The notes under the pieces are model-generated. The model saw only the letters and a list, made by a program, of their open reading frames with translations. It was not told the DNA's origin and did not search any database. Made by a program: the position numbers and the translations under genes. A DNA stretch of 64,000 nucleotides from Spirodela intermedia (lineage: Eukaryota; Streptophyta; Magnoliopsida; Alismatales; Araceae). Shown piece by piece: positions 13,883 to 25,466 of this stretch (the first letter of the stretch is position 1; each line of letters starts with the position of its first letter). The stretch covers positions 2,042,501 to 2,106,500 of the forward strand of contig LR746280.1 in assembly GCA_902729315.2 (NCBI GenBank). The letters are read 5' to 3'.

Positions 13883-14353
13883 TCATGAGGGGGGGAAGAA
13901 GCGGTCGAGGTTGAAGGGGAGGCTGTAGAACTCCCCGCTGCGGCAGTCGCCATTGAAGCTCCTGAACCGCGCCCACCACGGCATCCCTCTGTCCCTGGCG
14001 GTGCCCTTCCTTTCGAGGGTGTTATCGAGGAAGACGGCCACAACCAGCGCCACCATCGGCGGCGATGAGAACACCGTGTTTATGAAGTCGTTGAACTGGA
14101 AAACGTCAATCAAGTAAGTCCGTCAGTGAGTAAGAAAGAAGTCCCCTACGGCCCCTGTGGGTCGGAGCTTGCTGCTCACCCATCCGGCCCGTGTGTGAGC
14201 CGGCCCTCGCAGGGCGCCCCCGCCGGTGTAGAGGTGGAAGTACTGCGGAATGGACAGGCCGAGGAAGAGGGAGACTCCGACGATGAAGAGATTCCTCACC
14301 GAGTTCATGTTGGTGAACTGCAAGAAGGAGAGCCCCACAGCCGCTGCAGAAGA

Positions 14354-14400
<47 letters not shown>

Positions 14401-17400
14401 GATGATGATGATGAGAGGAGGGAGAGACCTTTAATGACGATGAGGAGGAGAGGCAGCGTAGCAAACCAGAGAGCCCAAAGAGCACGCAGTAGGCAGCGGC
14501 GAAGATCGAAAAGGGGATGGAGGCAAACAGAGCTCCGAATTTACCTGCAGTGCGAGGACAAGAAGATCAAACTTGTACAACATTGCATAATATGATGATA
14601 TTTTTCCAAGATTTCGAACCTAAGATGGAGAAGAATATCATGAACCCAGCTGATATCTGGACGACCCTCCGGCTTCCGACCCTGGTGGATCCGAGGAGCC
14701 CCACATTCTCCCTGGTATCATCCGAGGAGGAATCAGCTTTGAGAGCAGAAAGAAAGAAAGAGAGAAAGCTCTGTAGAAAACTGGGTGAGGAGGATGAGAT
14801 GTGCTCACACAGAAACAGTGGAGCCACTCGCTGTTCCAAAGAGCCCATCCAGCATAATCCCTATGCCCTGTAACCAGTCCCATTTTTAGAAGGAATTCGC
14901 CTCGTTTGTATCAGAAAATCTAGGAGATTTTTGCCATCCGTGGCTGACATTAGAAAGGAACTTGGGGAGGGGGGCCGTTGACCAACCTGCCACCCGATGC
15001 CCCGACTGAGCACGTAAGCAGGAGGTGGCGTGGCGCTGGCCAGACGAGCCGCCGCCATGAAAGCTCCTGTAGACTGGAATAAGGCCGGCCACTTTGAGTA
15101 AGCTTGTCACTGCTGACAATGATGATGATGATGATGACGATGACGATGATGATGGAGATGGTGGGAGGTGCCGGTGAGTGTAATATTACCTCGATCAAGG
15201 ACACAAGAACAGCTCCCATCATCCCAAACACGTGCCCGGCGTTAAACGTTGGTGCACCCCATTGAAGGGGATACGGAATTTTTATCCTATATTCACAATT
15301 CCGTGAGCAGAGACATTAGCGAAGAAATGGTTGCTAAGACCAGAAGATTTTTCCGGGAAAGGGAAAAAAATACCAGGCAGGGGCGGAGAACTTGGGGAAG
15401 AAATTGATTACCAAAGCCAGGAAGTTTTTAAAAAAATGAAAAGAAAATTCAAGTGAATAGGGCAGACATACTGATGAAGAAATGGAGTGTTAAGACAGGA
15501 TGAATTTTGGCCCAAAAAAAAAAAAAAAGAATAATCAAGAAAAGATGATTTCGCGAAAACAAGAAAAAAAATTACCAGAGAGCAGAGATCAAAACAAAGA
15601 AATGAATTGTTAGGACATGAGGATTTGTCCAAAATTAGAAAAAAAAAACTGAGGGGGTGGGGGAAGGGATCTTCACGAAGGAATGGATTATTGACAATAA
15701 GATATTTCCAAAAATAGGAAAAAACAGCTGGGAAGGGGAGATAGAGGGGCAGAGATCTTGGTGAAGAAATGGATTACTGACAGTGAGATATCTCCAAAAG
15801 AAAAAAGAAAAACAGGTGCTGCTGAGACATGAACTTTCAAGACAGGAAATGTTCACCAAAAAAATGAAAAAAAGAAGGAAAAAAAACGGGGAGCAGAGAA
15901 GTCTGCAAAGAAATGGATTAAGACTGGAAGACTTTTCCAGAAAAAGGAAAAAAATACCAGGGAGCAGAGGAGATGAGGTGGGCTCTGTCGGTGCGGCAGT
16001 TGACTTGGGTGAGTTCGGGTCGGTTCTTGTAGGCACCACCGGCCGTCAACAAGTGGGCATATACCCACACAATCGTGACCGATATCAGCAGAGCGAACCT
16101 CTCCAACACTGGCACATGCCTTACCTGTATGTGTTTGAGATACTGTGTTCATAAAGAAAAAACAAAAAAAAAAAACCTGTTGAATCAGATGAGTCTGCCA
16201 ATTGAATCTTCGACCAGTTGCCACACTGCAATCGCATAGTTTCTACTGAAACTTCCCATAAATTGAAAGCCATGAACGAGGATGGAGATGATCTACACCT
16301 GAGATACAGAGATAAATAGGAACAGCATGGGGAGGCCGACCTCGACGCATCGGCCCACCTGGTACGACAGAAGAAGTCAAATCATCAGTTTAGAAGAAAA
16401 GGTGGGGAAAAATTGACGCTGGTGTAGTGATTCCTTTCAGTTGAGAGAGAAAACAATACCACTGGGAAGCCTCTGTCGAAGAGCCCAAAACCTACAAGAG
16501 CGACCACTGGGGCCATCGCCAGGGGGCTGAAATATCTGCAGTGTTCATTGTCCATGTATGAAATGGGGTTAGAACTACAGAACCCATAATCTAAATCAGT
16601 TCTTGACATCAGGACCGAGGAAGAAGAACAATGAAGAGCCAGAGAGAGCTCTTGCCTGGAGAATATCGCCCACAGCTGACTGTACCCGATGATGATCTGA
16701 ACCCCAGAGGCAACAATCAGGGCACCTTGGATGGCCCTCATGCTCTGAAGGAATCTCTGCATGAGTGAGAAGAAGGAACCATTAAATTATTTCAAAGGCA
16801 GAGATTTTGGATCTTGGGTTGGAGAGAAATCATCGGAGAAGCGTCCGGAAGCGACGGAGTTCTCCCCCCTGACCTCATGATTGTCTGTTATCTGCACCAA
16901 GGAGGCGTCTCGGATGATGGACATGATCGGGACGAGGAAAGTATAGGAGCCGCCAATGACGGTGGGGAGGCGGGTCCCGAACAGCGTCTGCAGCAACGTG
17001 TTGATACCCCCCATGAAGAGCAGGGTCTGAACCACCCTCACCTTGTCATTCTGCACGACATTTGACCCATCAGTTCCTCGTCAATAAAATAATTCAGGTT
17101 ACTCGTTGGGCACATATTAAACGGAGTTTCTGGCATTTATTTTCCCAAAAAATGTGAACTTTGCTATTCAGAGTAACAGCTTCCTAACTCAGTGAGCCAC
17201 TCTCATTATTTTTACAGGCCTTCTTCAAAGATGGTCCTCGCAGCTGAGGGCAAGTAGCTTGTTGACTCAGTTCTTTCAGCTGAATTCAGTAGGAAGTCAG
17301 ATGTCTAGACAGTCATTAGTTTGGGTTTTTTTCCACCGAAATAGTGGAATCGTCAGAAGATTGGCCTTTCCTCCTGTATCTACCCTAGCAGTTCATCCAG

Positions 17401-17666
17401 TATTAGATTTTTCCGCAGAGTTGCCTTTGAAAGAACGGGGGAATAGAAAGTTTGATGAAGAAATCCCAGACAGGTGAGGAAGGCGGCTCTAGCATTTGAG
17501 GGCAAGAGCAGAAGAACACTCACATCGTCTCCACCCATCATGGGAACGAGCATGGTGGGGATCATCACCGCGGTGCCCAATGAGAGAATGTAGTGCTGGA
17601 AACCAAGCAGCACCGCTTCACCTGTTTCCAAGAGAACGCAGTCAGACCACCAGCCAAAACCCTCTT

Positions 17667-17698
<32 letters not shown>

Positions 17699-17825
17699 AG
17701 GGAATGATCAAGATAGGAAGAGAAGAGGGCGTACCCCATGGTGGGTTAGAGTCGACGCAGTACTCGAGGCCCTGCAGCTGATCGGTGGGCGGGTGGCTAA
17801 GGTCCTCCGGTTTGGCATCCGCCAT
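13883..17825 (-). CDS. NAT: Nucleobase-ascorbate transporter (NAT/NCS2 family)
   Basis: Seen: 14 exons in phase, 17825-17735, 17621-17524, 17050-16874, 16756-16656, 16535-16460, 16358-16299, 16142-15958, 15286-15190, 15073-14987, 14867-14809, 14711-14620, 14544-14467, 14343-14180 and 14095-13883, giving 525 aa, the usual length. The family QH motif is present (LLGFQHYILSLGT), as is the NAT signature (ENVGLLGSTR) in exon 11, the SRGIGWQ segment, and the conserved C-terminal tail (ARDRGMPWWARF ... PFNLDRFFPPS). About 12 membrane helices are expected. Known: the family moves xanthine, uric acid, uracil or related bases across the plasma membrane; plant substrate cannot be assigned here. Intron 4 uses a GC donor (CCAG|GCAAGA), required by phase. 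Intron 7 consists of degenerate tandem repeats and the intron 12 acceptor uses a microsatellite. No frame break was found. Confidence 0.96.
14360..14398. repeat. (GA)n microsatellite acting as polypyrimidine tract
   Basis: On the minus strand this reads (CT)n and lies directly before the acceptor of NAT exon 13 at 14344. It makes up roughly a third of the 123-bp intron 12. Confidence 0.9.
15321..15970. repeat. Degenerate ~80-bp tandem repeat filling NAT intron 7
   Basis: The anchor gaagaaatgg recurs at 15321, 15397, 15476, 15595, 15677, 15763 and 15907, with a more decayed unit near 15830, so spacing is mostly 76-86 bp or a multiple. Each unit is followed by an A-rich stretch and some by a copy of ataccagg, which on the minus strand is the exon 7 donor sequence. 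Confidence 0.82.
17667..17694. repeat. (GA)n microsatellite in NAT intron 1
   Basis: GA run of about 28 bp in the short first intron of the transporter gene, near the acceptor of exon 2. Confidence 0.93.
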
Positions 17826-18326
17826 TGTAGAACCTGTCTCTCGAGAAGGGCGAAGAAACACTGGCCTACCAGTCCCTGGGGTAGAGAGGGAGAAGGGAGA
17901 AGGAAGAAGAGAAGCTGCGAACCACTCGTCAGTAGTATCCTCGGTGCCGTTGAAAGCGAGAGTGGAGGCGTGCGCGGGGGAGGAGTATTCTCGGTGAAGC
18001 GAAGGCCGTCGCAGATGGGGCCGATGAGGGTTTCTGAACAGGAGCTTTCAGCCGGAGAGAGGGCCACCTACAAATGGAACATTCACAGAGCTCCAATGCA
18101 ACGCCTGCCACCCTCTCCCTCTCTCTCTCTCTTCTGGGTCCATTCAGATTCTGGCCCGAGGGTGCCGTTGAAATCTTTCGTGACGGGAATACCCTCATTC
18201 GGCTGGAATTTACTCTGCCGCATAGCGTATAGTTACCGTTGCGACGGCTATCCGGGTCATCTCCGACAAGAATTCAAAACTTACCCCCGGTTAAAACTAC
18301 GGCTCTGTGAGCCGCAGAACTACCCA

Positions 18327-18333
<7 letters not shown>

Positions 18334-18372
<39 letters not shown>
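18334..18372. repeat. (CT)n microsatellite
   Basis: CT run of about 39 bp upstream of the NAT gene. Confidence 0.95.
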
Positions 18373-18375
<3 letters not shown>

Positions 18376-18618
18376 AGTTCTCTCTCTCTCTCTATCTATC
18401 TATCTATAACGAATCACAGCCTCTCATGGTTCAGATGATGAAACGCCAAATGCGACAACTTTACCTGCACAGTGGGCAGCCAGACCAGAACCGAAAACTT
18501 AAGAACCCATGGAGGGTAGATTTCAGCGACTTCCCTAATTAGGAAATAATGTCATATTTACAGGATGAACAGCCAGTCCTCTCCGACGCGTGTTTAGACA
18601 TCAGAGGGAGACGAACAG

Positions 18619-18659
<41 letters not shown>
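18619..18659. repeat. (GA)n microsatellite
   Basis: GA run of about 41 bp, 37 bp beyond the DUF1350 stop codon, so in its probable 3' untranslated region. Confidence 0.95.
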
Positions 18660-18663
<4 letters not shown>

Positions 18664-18695
18664 TTTTGGAAGAGAAAGCTTCGACCCAGATGACT

Positions 18696-21600
18696 TCATC
18701 TCCCCTTCTTCTGGTCCAGCCAATGGGCGACAGTTGTGGCGAGCACCCTCGTGTCCTTCAGTGACAAGGACTTGAGGCCCTGGGCAATGGCGTCTGCTGG
18801 AGTGTACCGGCTGCCGACTTCCCATCTTATGTCCTGAACAGGTGATGGTGAAGTGAAGAACACAAACGGTGGGTCAGGAGATATCCGACATTAAGAAAGG
18901 GCGACTTTTAGAACAAAAATCTGGAGAGGATTGCAGATGACTTGACTTCCTCATTTTCTTCCAAATATGTTAGTCTGTACTATGATTGGAAATCTGTCTT
19001 AATGATGATGGTTCTACTTTCTCGCTCTAACAGCCTGTGTTTATCTAGAAAGAGATGAAGAGCAGCACCTCATAGGGAAACAAGATGGGGGAGAGCAAGC
19101 AAGAATTCCATATTGGGCATGCTGACCATAGTGGTTCGTCAAATATAGAAATTTTATTGGTGAAGGATAATTCCAAAAATGTTGCTGATTTTCCTGATTT
19201 TTTTCTTAGATCATTCGAGCCCAGAAATGGTAACTACCTGATGATACTGGAAAACCCCTGGAGAACCGAAAAGTCATTGCAGAATCCCATCCAACTGAGC
19301 ATTTTATTTCAATAAACCATCCATATGGGCATTGCCCATTAATAGAAACATCCAGCCAATCATAAATAAATGATATTTGGAAATAGGGTATGTCATACCT
19401 GTACGCATGGAGTCAGATGATTTCCTGATAAGGAAACCTTTTCCAATGTGCCTCCTGTAGATTCCACGCGTGATCTCAAGACTTGTTCAAGAGTATCAGT
19501 CTCATCAATAGTGTCGGCATTGAATTTTACCTGAAATATCAAGGGGAAGAAAATGTGAGCTACTCCAGTAGAAACGATATTAGTACGTCCATGTTACTAT
19601 GATGAAGCAATATATGAACGAGAAAATACCAGTAAAGTGTGAGGGACGTTGTATGATTTACTAAATAAATCACGATTCTCGGATGGCGTTGGTTTGAACT
19701 CTGATGCGCCTTGTGTAACCTGAGAAGAAGAAATAGCCTGCTTTCTGGATACTCACTCTGTATAGATAATGGAGGGAGAGAAAAAAAAAAAAGAAAGGAA
19801 CCTCATTGATGACAGATGGCAGCTGGTCAACAAATTTGTTCAAGGAAACAGCGGCTTCCTGGTCATATCCCTTTAGAAATGTACTGGTAGTATCCAGAAA
19901 AGCCTTCCATGCATCTCCTATGGTATCAAGAACGAAGGATGAGGAAATAGTAGCCAAATCTTACGAATCCATGGGAAATATATACAGAGAATGGTAAGTT
20001 TTAAAATAGAATTCTTTTTTATGATCTGAAGTTGTTGAGTAGTAAAAGCTTGAGTTTTTAATCAAGTAACTCAGAGTTATTTAATGAGCATGATAACCAA
20101 GGAAATGAGAATCAAACATCAGACCATACTGAATTATACTATTTATCTCCTACTGATACCATGCAGAGAGAGTAACAAAATGTTAGTAAGGCCAAAAACC
20201 AACTTGGGGCTTTTTCCAATCCCAACTCTTTTCAACTTTATGAAAATGATTGTTCAGAAATCTTCATAAATGGAACATGAGCATAATCAGTAGAGTCCTA
20301 AGTTGTGGATGCAGCTCTCATAACATTATTGGAGTACCCTGTAGATCACTCCAGAGTAACTTCACAGAGGCCGAGAATGAAGAAAGATAGGAAACATAGA
20401 GGAACAAACACACTGACTGCCCAATTCCTACAACACAGGTTGAGTGATGGCTACCCTGTTGTTATAAGCAGCTCCTACTCTGTTCCAATCCTAACTCTTT
20501 TTAACTTAATGAAAATGATTGTTCAGAGATCTTCATAAATGGAACACTAGCATAATCAGTAGAGTCCTAAGTTGTGGATAGAGCTCTCATCACATTATTG
20601 GAGTACCCTGTAGATCACTCCAGAGTAAAGTCACAGAGGCCAAGAATGAAGAGAGAGAGGAAACATAGAGGAACAAACACACTGACTGCCCAATTCCTAC
20701 AACACAGGTTGAGTGATGGCTACTCTGTTCTTATAAGCAGCTCTTACCAGCAATCTCTAAGAAAACTGACACGTACATAAATGAGCATGGAAGAAATATC
20801 AAGAGGGCATTTCTGCCATCAAAATAAATAATAAATAGATCAGAATGCAATAAACATATTGGCACATGCATGTACACAATCAAGTTAACCCATGGAATAA
20901 TAGCTACGATATAATAATATATAATTAACCATTTATTATTGCCTTCCTTAAAGATTCCAAGAAGCACCTTTTTAAAATGTAAAAAATGGTTTGAAAAGGA
21001 AGTCGAAAAGCCATATATTTGTGTGCGCTCTCACCATCAGTATTAACTTTTAAGGGAAAAAACAGATACAAATTTAGCCGAAGAAGGGGTTTACTTTAGA
21101 TATGATTCTTCTGAAGAATAGTCATATAATCGTAAACTATACGAAAAAAGACAGACCTGAAGCACGATTATATCAAAATAGATACCTGAAGCACTTGTAG
21201 CCAGTGAATATAGCGGGGAAGCCTCAACAACAGGAATAGTTTGACTAACGAGAGGCCCTAGCTGCAAAAATATAGCAGAAATCAGGAAACTATTTTCCCC
21301 AAGAAACGATCTCAGATAATATAAAATGCTGTCCGGCTCAAGCTTTCAACAAAGAAGAAAAGCATATTAATTTCTAGGATAAATAAACAACAGCCACAAG
21401 TGATCATATTTCCGGATAAATCTAACGGAATCGTCAGCATAAATAAACTAAGGAACATCTTTCGTCCCACTAGGAAGGAGTTTACTCGTGCAAAGCAGTC
21501 ACTCCGCAGGAAGAGCTAGCTAGCGAGCGAGAGAGAGAGAGATATTGAAAAGCCTTGTAGTAATTGAGATAGGGATAGGGATGCACACAACTGCAAGCAT

Positions 21601-23242
21601 TGTAGTAATTTTGGTGGAACTTGTTGGAAGTCCTAAGAGTATTTTGGGAAACGTTATGTTGGGTTTTCTTCGGATGTGAGAGATCAATGATGGTTGAGGC
21701 GGTTTCCGCCGTTCCTCCCCTCTGTCGTGTCCAAGAGGAAGTTTCTCCTCCATGTCTGTGTTATTAGGATAGGTTGAGGCCGCCATGAGAATCCAGGAAA
21801 CAGTGACCGCCATGAGAATCCAGGAAACAGTGACAGTCAAAGGCAGTTTCTCCTCCATGTCTGTGTTCTTAGGATAGGTTGAGGCCGCCATGAGAATCCA
21901 GGAAACAGTGACAGTGGGGTCAAAGGCAGTTTCTCCTCCATGTCTGTGTTCTTAGGATAGGTTGAGGCCGCCATGAGAATCCAGGAAACAGTGACGGTGG
22001 GGTCAAAGGCAATGATCATGGCTCCAATAGTGAGGCACCAAGAACCCTAAAAGACGATGTCATGAAGCAGGGCCGTGAGATGAAGGCGCTTGTTCACGTT
22101 GCATACAGCTCCAGAACGAAAACTGAGCAGCGCAAAGCTCTGCAATTGCCATCTTCACAGGATTCTTGATGAAAAGCAGTCTGTACCCAGTTCATCTAAG
22201 TACCCAATTCTTCAGAAAAATCATCCTTCTGCAGAGAAAAGACGGTTACCTGTTCAAAATATGGCACTGCCACCGATGCCGGCTTGTTGTTGAACGAGAT
22301 TATTGCATTTGCCTATCAGTAGAACATGAAACACCTTCAGCCACACTCTATCGACTCGGATTGATGATCAGAACTTCCTGCTTCATGCACTTCGTCCCCA
22401 AGAAATTTACAGGAGAGGAACAAAACCTTGGGTATCTTCTCTGAGAAATAGCTTCCAACCATTAGTTGCAGAAGGGCTCCGTTGCTGCAGCAGGTCATCC
22501 CAATCATCGGAGAAGTGCCATTCTCCGTTAGATTCACTGAAGATCAAGAAAGCAGCGCATGGAGCCCACCATGAAAGACAGTCACTGCATTGTCTCTCAC
22601 CTGTGGCCAACGGAGTAAAGAGGAAGGTCGGTAAGATCGGCGGCGCTCAGCTCAGAGTCGGGAACGCCGGACGCAGAAAGCTTCTCCATGCATCCATTGA
22701 ACCTCTCGTATACCTCTCTGGCCGCTCGGGAATGGTCGAAGGTGACATTATACGGCACCGACACGAGGAGGAACCCTTCCTCAGCCAGCAGCTCCAGCAG
22801 GTAGCTGTCCAGAGTCATCGTCAACCACGGATAGCACCGAATGACCGACCGATTCGATCACAACAGATGATAATGAGGAAAATCGGGGCGGAAACCTGTA
22901 AGTAACCTCGGGGACCGCTCCGACGAAAGCGCCTCCCAGGAACATAATAACGGCCAGCGGCTTCCGGCCGGAAGGCGGCGGTACCACGAGGCAGGAATCC
23001 AACCTACTGAACATCCTGCCACGGCTTGAAGCTCTGGTAACGGAAGCTTGTCGGCCGCCAGCGTATCCGGCGAAGACCGTCATCCTACGGCGAGACGTCG
23101 CCGTGAACAGCTTCCTCCGATGGCCGCCGCCGCCATAACCTCTGCGACCGCCGTCGCCGACGGTGGCGGAGAAGCCGCCGTGAAGCTTGAAGAGGGACGA
23201 CCAGGAATCTCCGAAGAGAGCGCACGGCGCGACCAGCTTCAT
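18696..23242 (-). CDS. Plastid-type DUF1350 alpha/beta-hydrolase family protein
   Basis: Seen: nine exons in phase, 23242-22896, 22804-22601, 22484-22427, 22312-22250, 21261-21186, 19917-19802, 19719-19630, 19530-19399 and 18833-18696, giving 407 aa. The first ~75 residues are rich in Arg, Ser and Gly with few acids, like a chloroplast transit peptide. The domain begins with AVIMFLGGAFVGAVPEVTY, followed by VPYNVTFDHSRAAREVYERF and a nucleophile-elbow-like GHSNGALLQL assembled across the exon 2/3 junction. Later blocks are ANAIISFNN, KFVDQLPSVINEV and the C-terminal YTPADAIAQGLKSLSL. This matches the Arabidopsis At5g47860/At3g43540 family, whose biochemical role is not established; the serine in GHSNG is a likely nucleophile by fold. 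Introns 4 and 5 carry tandem duplications. An in-frame upstream extension exists, but the ATG at 23242 fits the family best. Confidence 0.92.
20216..20748. repeat. 269-bp tandem duplication in DUF1350 intron 5
   Basis: Copy 1 starts at 20216 and copy 2 at 20485. Both begin ccaatcc and run through tgatggcta near their ends, with only scattered substitutions, so the duplication is fairly recent. Confidence 0.94.
21741..22012. repeat. Minisatellite with ~84-bp unit in DUF1350 intron 4
   Basis: Three units start at 21741, 21845 and 21929 with gtttctcctccatgtctgtg. The first is longer because a 27-bp piece (cgccatgagaatccagg and following) is itself duplicated. Confidence 0.93.
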
Positions 23243-24179
23243 GGCTCCTCCCGCTTGCCCAATGGGAGAGAAAACTGGTGGGAGATGAGAAGACGGTACG
23301 TGTGACGAGGAAAAACGGCCACGTATTTCCATAATATGAGGAAACGTGGCAAAATCTGGAACCATTACGTGGATGATCGACGGAAATCCGTGATGACGCG
23401 AGGATTCGAAGCTCTTTCCGGAACCAGATTTTGTAAAGACACAGAATCCATTTACAATGATAATTAGTTGTAAATAATTTCGTTGACATAGAAGGGAGAG
23501 GACTCCCTGATAATGAGACTTTGGAATTTTCATTGTCGACATGCTATCCCAGCTGAGATTCTGATGGGTTCCTGTTGACATGGTTAAGGACTTGGCTTGT
23601 TGACTGCACACATAAGACCCAAACTCTACTCGATCTGTTGGACTATAGCCCTAGATTTGACCAGCTTTGTTGAGACCACGCTTTCCTCGGCTCAATTCCT
23701 GCTGTCGGGGCCTCATCAATACTCTCCTACTAATTTCACACATTGTCTTCAAGGTCTAAGTCAAGAAGCTTTGAGCTGAATGATCTCAGCATCTGAACCG
23801 ATGGCTAGGTGCGAACTTCTCATCGCAGTAGAAGTAGAGGCCTTGGACACTTTGGGCTTGGATTTATGCTGCTGTGAGGTGCACCAATTGTGATGGCCGG
23901 CATGCTTGCCATAGGTGGCCTCGGCCCCTGTTCTCCTTCGCAGTTGCTCACACCGGTTAGTGGGGGGCATAGCAAGCACTAGTCGTACGTTGAGGGTACT
24001 CTCTCTGAACCTTTGCCCTGCCGCAGTCGACCTCCGCTTATCAGCATTACCAACTTAGTTTCAATCTTTGAGGTTGTTCGAATTCTCACCTCTAAGGCTC
24101 ATGGGTTGAGGGCAATCACTTTCGCCTATATCTCCCGTTGTAGACTCTTTGAGGAAGTTTCATTCCAATATGGCATCTG

Positions 24180-24830
24180 GCACATTGCGGAGGACAGCAA
24201 ACAGTAGTTCAAATTATTTCCGATGGTCCTCCACTGAACATATTTACTCGAGTTCGAGGAACTAGTAGCATATGGAGTTGGAGTGTTTGTCTCTTATATT
24301 TCAAGTCTTCTCAAACTATAGAACGGCTGTCGACATCCAACCCATTGAAGCCAATGGAGGGCCTTCTCATCCATACTAATGCAAGCCTCTGCTAGTTGCT
24401 CGGGCGCCGTCAGCCGGTAGGTGGAGAAGTAGAGCTCCACGCAGTATATCCATCCTTTTGGGTCCGAGCCGACGAATATCGAAAATTCTAGTTGTTGCCT
24501 AAGGTTGGGTTATGGTGGGTTCCTCAGCTAACGACGGTCGGTGACTCTATTGTCGCCCTGGTGGTTCACAAACGGCTCCTCCCGGTGGGCGTGTTCACTT
24601 GCCCACAAATGGTTGAGGACTAGTGCTAGTTTCACCGGGGGGCCATTCTGTTGACGGTTCCGTCAAGGTCACCGACTTGCCCGCTCTGCCTTAGGAGACG
24701 CCTAGTTGATGCTGGATGGCATCTAGCATTTGAGCGACCAATCCCAATTGTTGGTGCACGTCGATCAGTTCGGACCATAGTGCCTGCAACTGGTCCACAT
24801 TTGCAACTAACTCGGAGCGGGAGAGAGAGG
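24180..24830 (-). pseudogene. Decayed LTR-retrotransposon gag fragment
   Basis: On the minus strand 24807-24691 encodes a glutamine- and leucine-rich stretch (VDQLQALWSELIDVHQQLG), and 24479-24294 encodes a Retrotrans_gag-like core (SDPKGWIYCVELYF ... MDEKALHWLQW), each ending in a stop. The order is that of Ty3/gypsy gag. Several stops and frame changes show it is dead. No LTRs or pol could be seen with it. Confidence 0.72.
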
Positions 24831-24940
24831 GGGAGAAAGAGAGAGAGGGAGAGAGAGAGGGAGAGAGAGGGAGAGAGAGGGATAGAGAGAGAGAGAGAGA
24901 GAGAAGGCGAGAGAGAGCGAGAGAGAGAGAGAGAGAGTAC
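24830..24940. repeat. Imperfect (GA)n tract
   Basis: About 110 bp of GA repeats interrupted by ggg and other bases. Confidence 0.93.
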
Positions 24941-24960
24941 TTCTTTAAAATACTGTTGGA

Positions 24961-25292
24961 ACCCTAAATTTTCGTCATCAACATGGTATTCCAGTCGAGA
25001 CTCATGCACCGGACTTCCACAGAGATAGGTTGTTTGATCAGAGAGAGAGAAAGAGAGAGAGGAAGTGCTGGGGACAAAAAAGGTCAGTCCTGTGCAAAAA
25101 AGAGATCTCCAGTTCACAGAGAGGGACCTCTAAATTTTCATCGTCAACATTGTGACCCAGCCGAGATTCAAGCTACCGTTGACTTTCAGAAAGGTGGATA
25201 CGTCGACCCCAGCGAGAGAGAGAGAGAGAGATAGATAGGAGTGCTCTGGGCGAATAAGATCTGTCCCTGTGCGAAAATCTCAAGTTCACACT
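24961..25292. repeat. Two diverged tandem units of ~170 bp
   Basis: Each unit has the same order of blocks: ctaaattttc(g/a)tc...caaca, then ccag(t/c)cgaga, a GA tract, an agtgct(gg/ct)ggg block, ctgtgc(a/g)aaaa, and (cc/ca)agttcaca. Unit 1 spans about 24961-25125, unit 2 about 25126-25292. Confidence 0.75.
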
Positions 25293-25372
25293 TATTTCGA
25301 TATCGACCACCAGGCGCACACCACAGTTGGAGAGTTGCGAAACTTGCACGGATGAAACTATAGAGACTGGGA

Positions 25373-25414
25373 GAGAGAGAGAGAGAGGACCCAGTGGGAG
25401 GGAACATGGATTCT

Positions 25415-25447
<33 letters not shown>
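25373..25447. repeat. Two short (GA)n tracts next to the MRH1-like stop codon
   Basis: GA runs at 25373-25388 and 25420-25447 lie within 100 bp downstream of the coding end at 25467 (minus strand). Confidence 0.9.
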
Positions 25448-25452
<5 letters not shown>

Positions 25453-25466
25453 GTGGTGTGACATAG

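Larger units (their letters stand above)
17826..18695. other. Intergenic region between NAT and DUF1350 genes
   Basis: Contains the NAT 5' leader and promoter and the DUF1350 3' end. A CT run (18334-18372) followed by a short tatc repeat, and a GA run (18619-18659) lie here. No other gene is seen. Confidence 0.7.
23243..25466. other. Intergenic region with repeats and retroelement debris
   Basis: About 2.2 kb between the DUF1350 start and the MRH1-like stop. It contains a decayed gag segment on the minus strand, three scattered copies of a ~40-bp motif and several GA runs. No intact gene is present. Confidence 0.75.

Noticed and set aside
15635-16224. Phe/Ser-rich open frames on both strands
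   Set aside because: Produced by the A/T-rich tandem array in NAT intron 7 and by read-through of exon 7.
17496-18377. 293-codon open frame on the plus strand
   Set aside because: It is antisense to NAT exons 1-2 and their leader and is extended by GA/CT repeats; the minus-strand transporter explains the sequence.
21741-22012. Regularly spaced repeat resembling a CRISPR array
   Set aside because: Only three units, no unique spacers, nested duplication, and located in a plant intron; it is a minisatellite.
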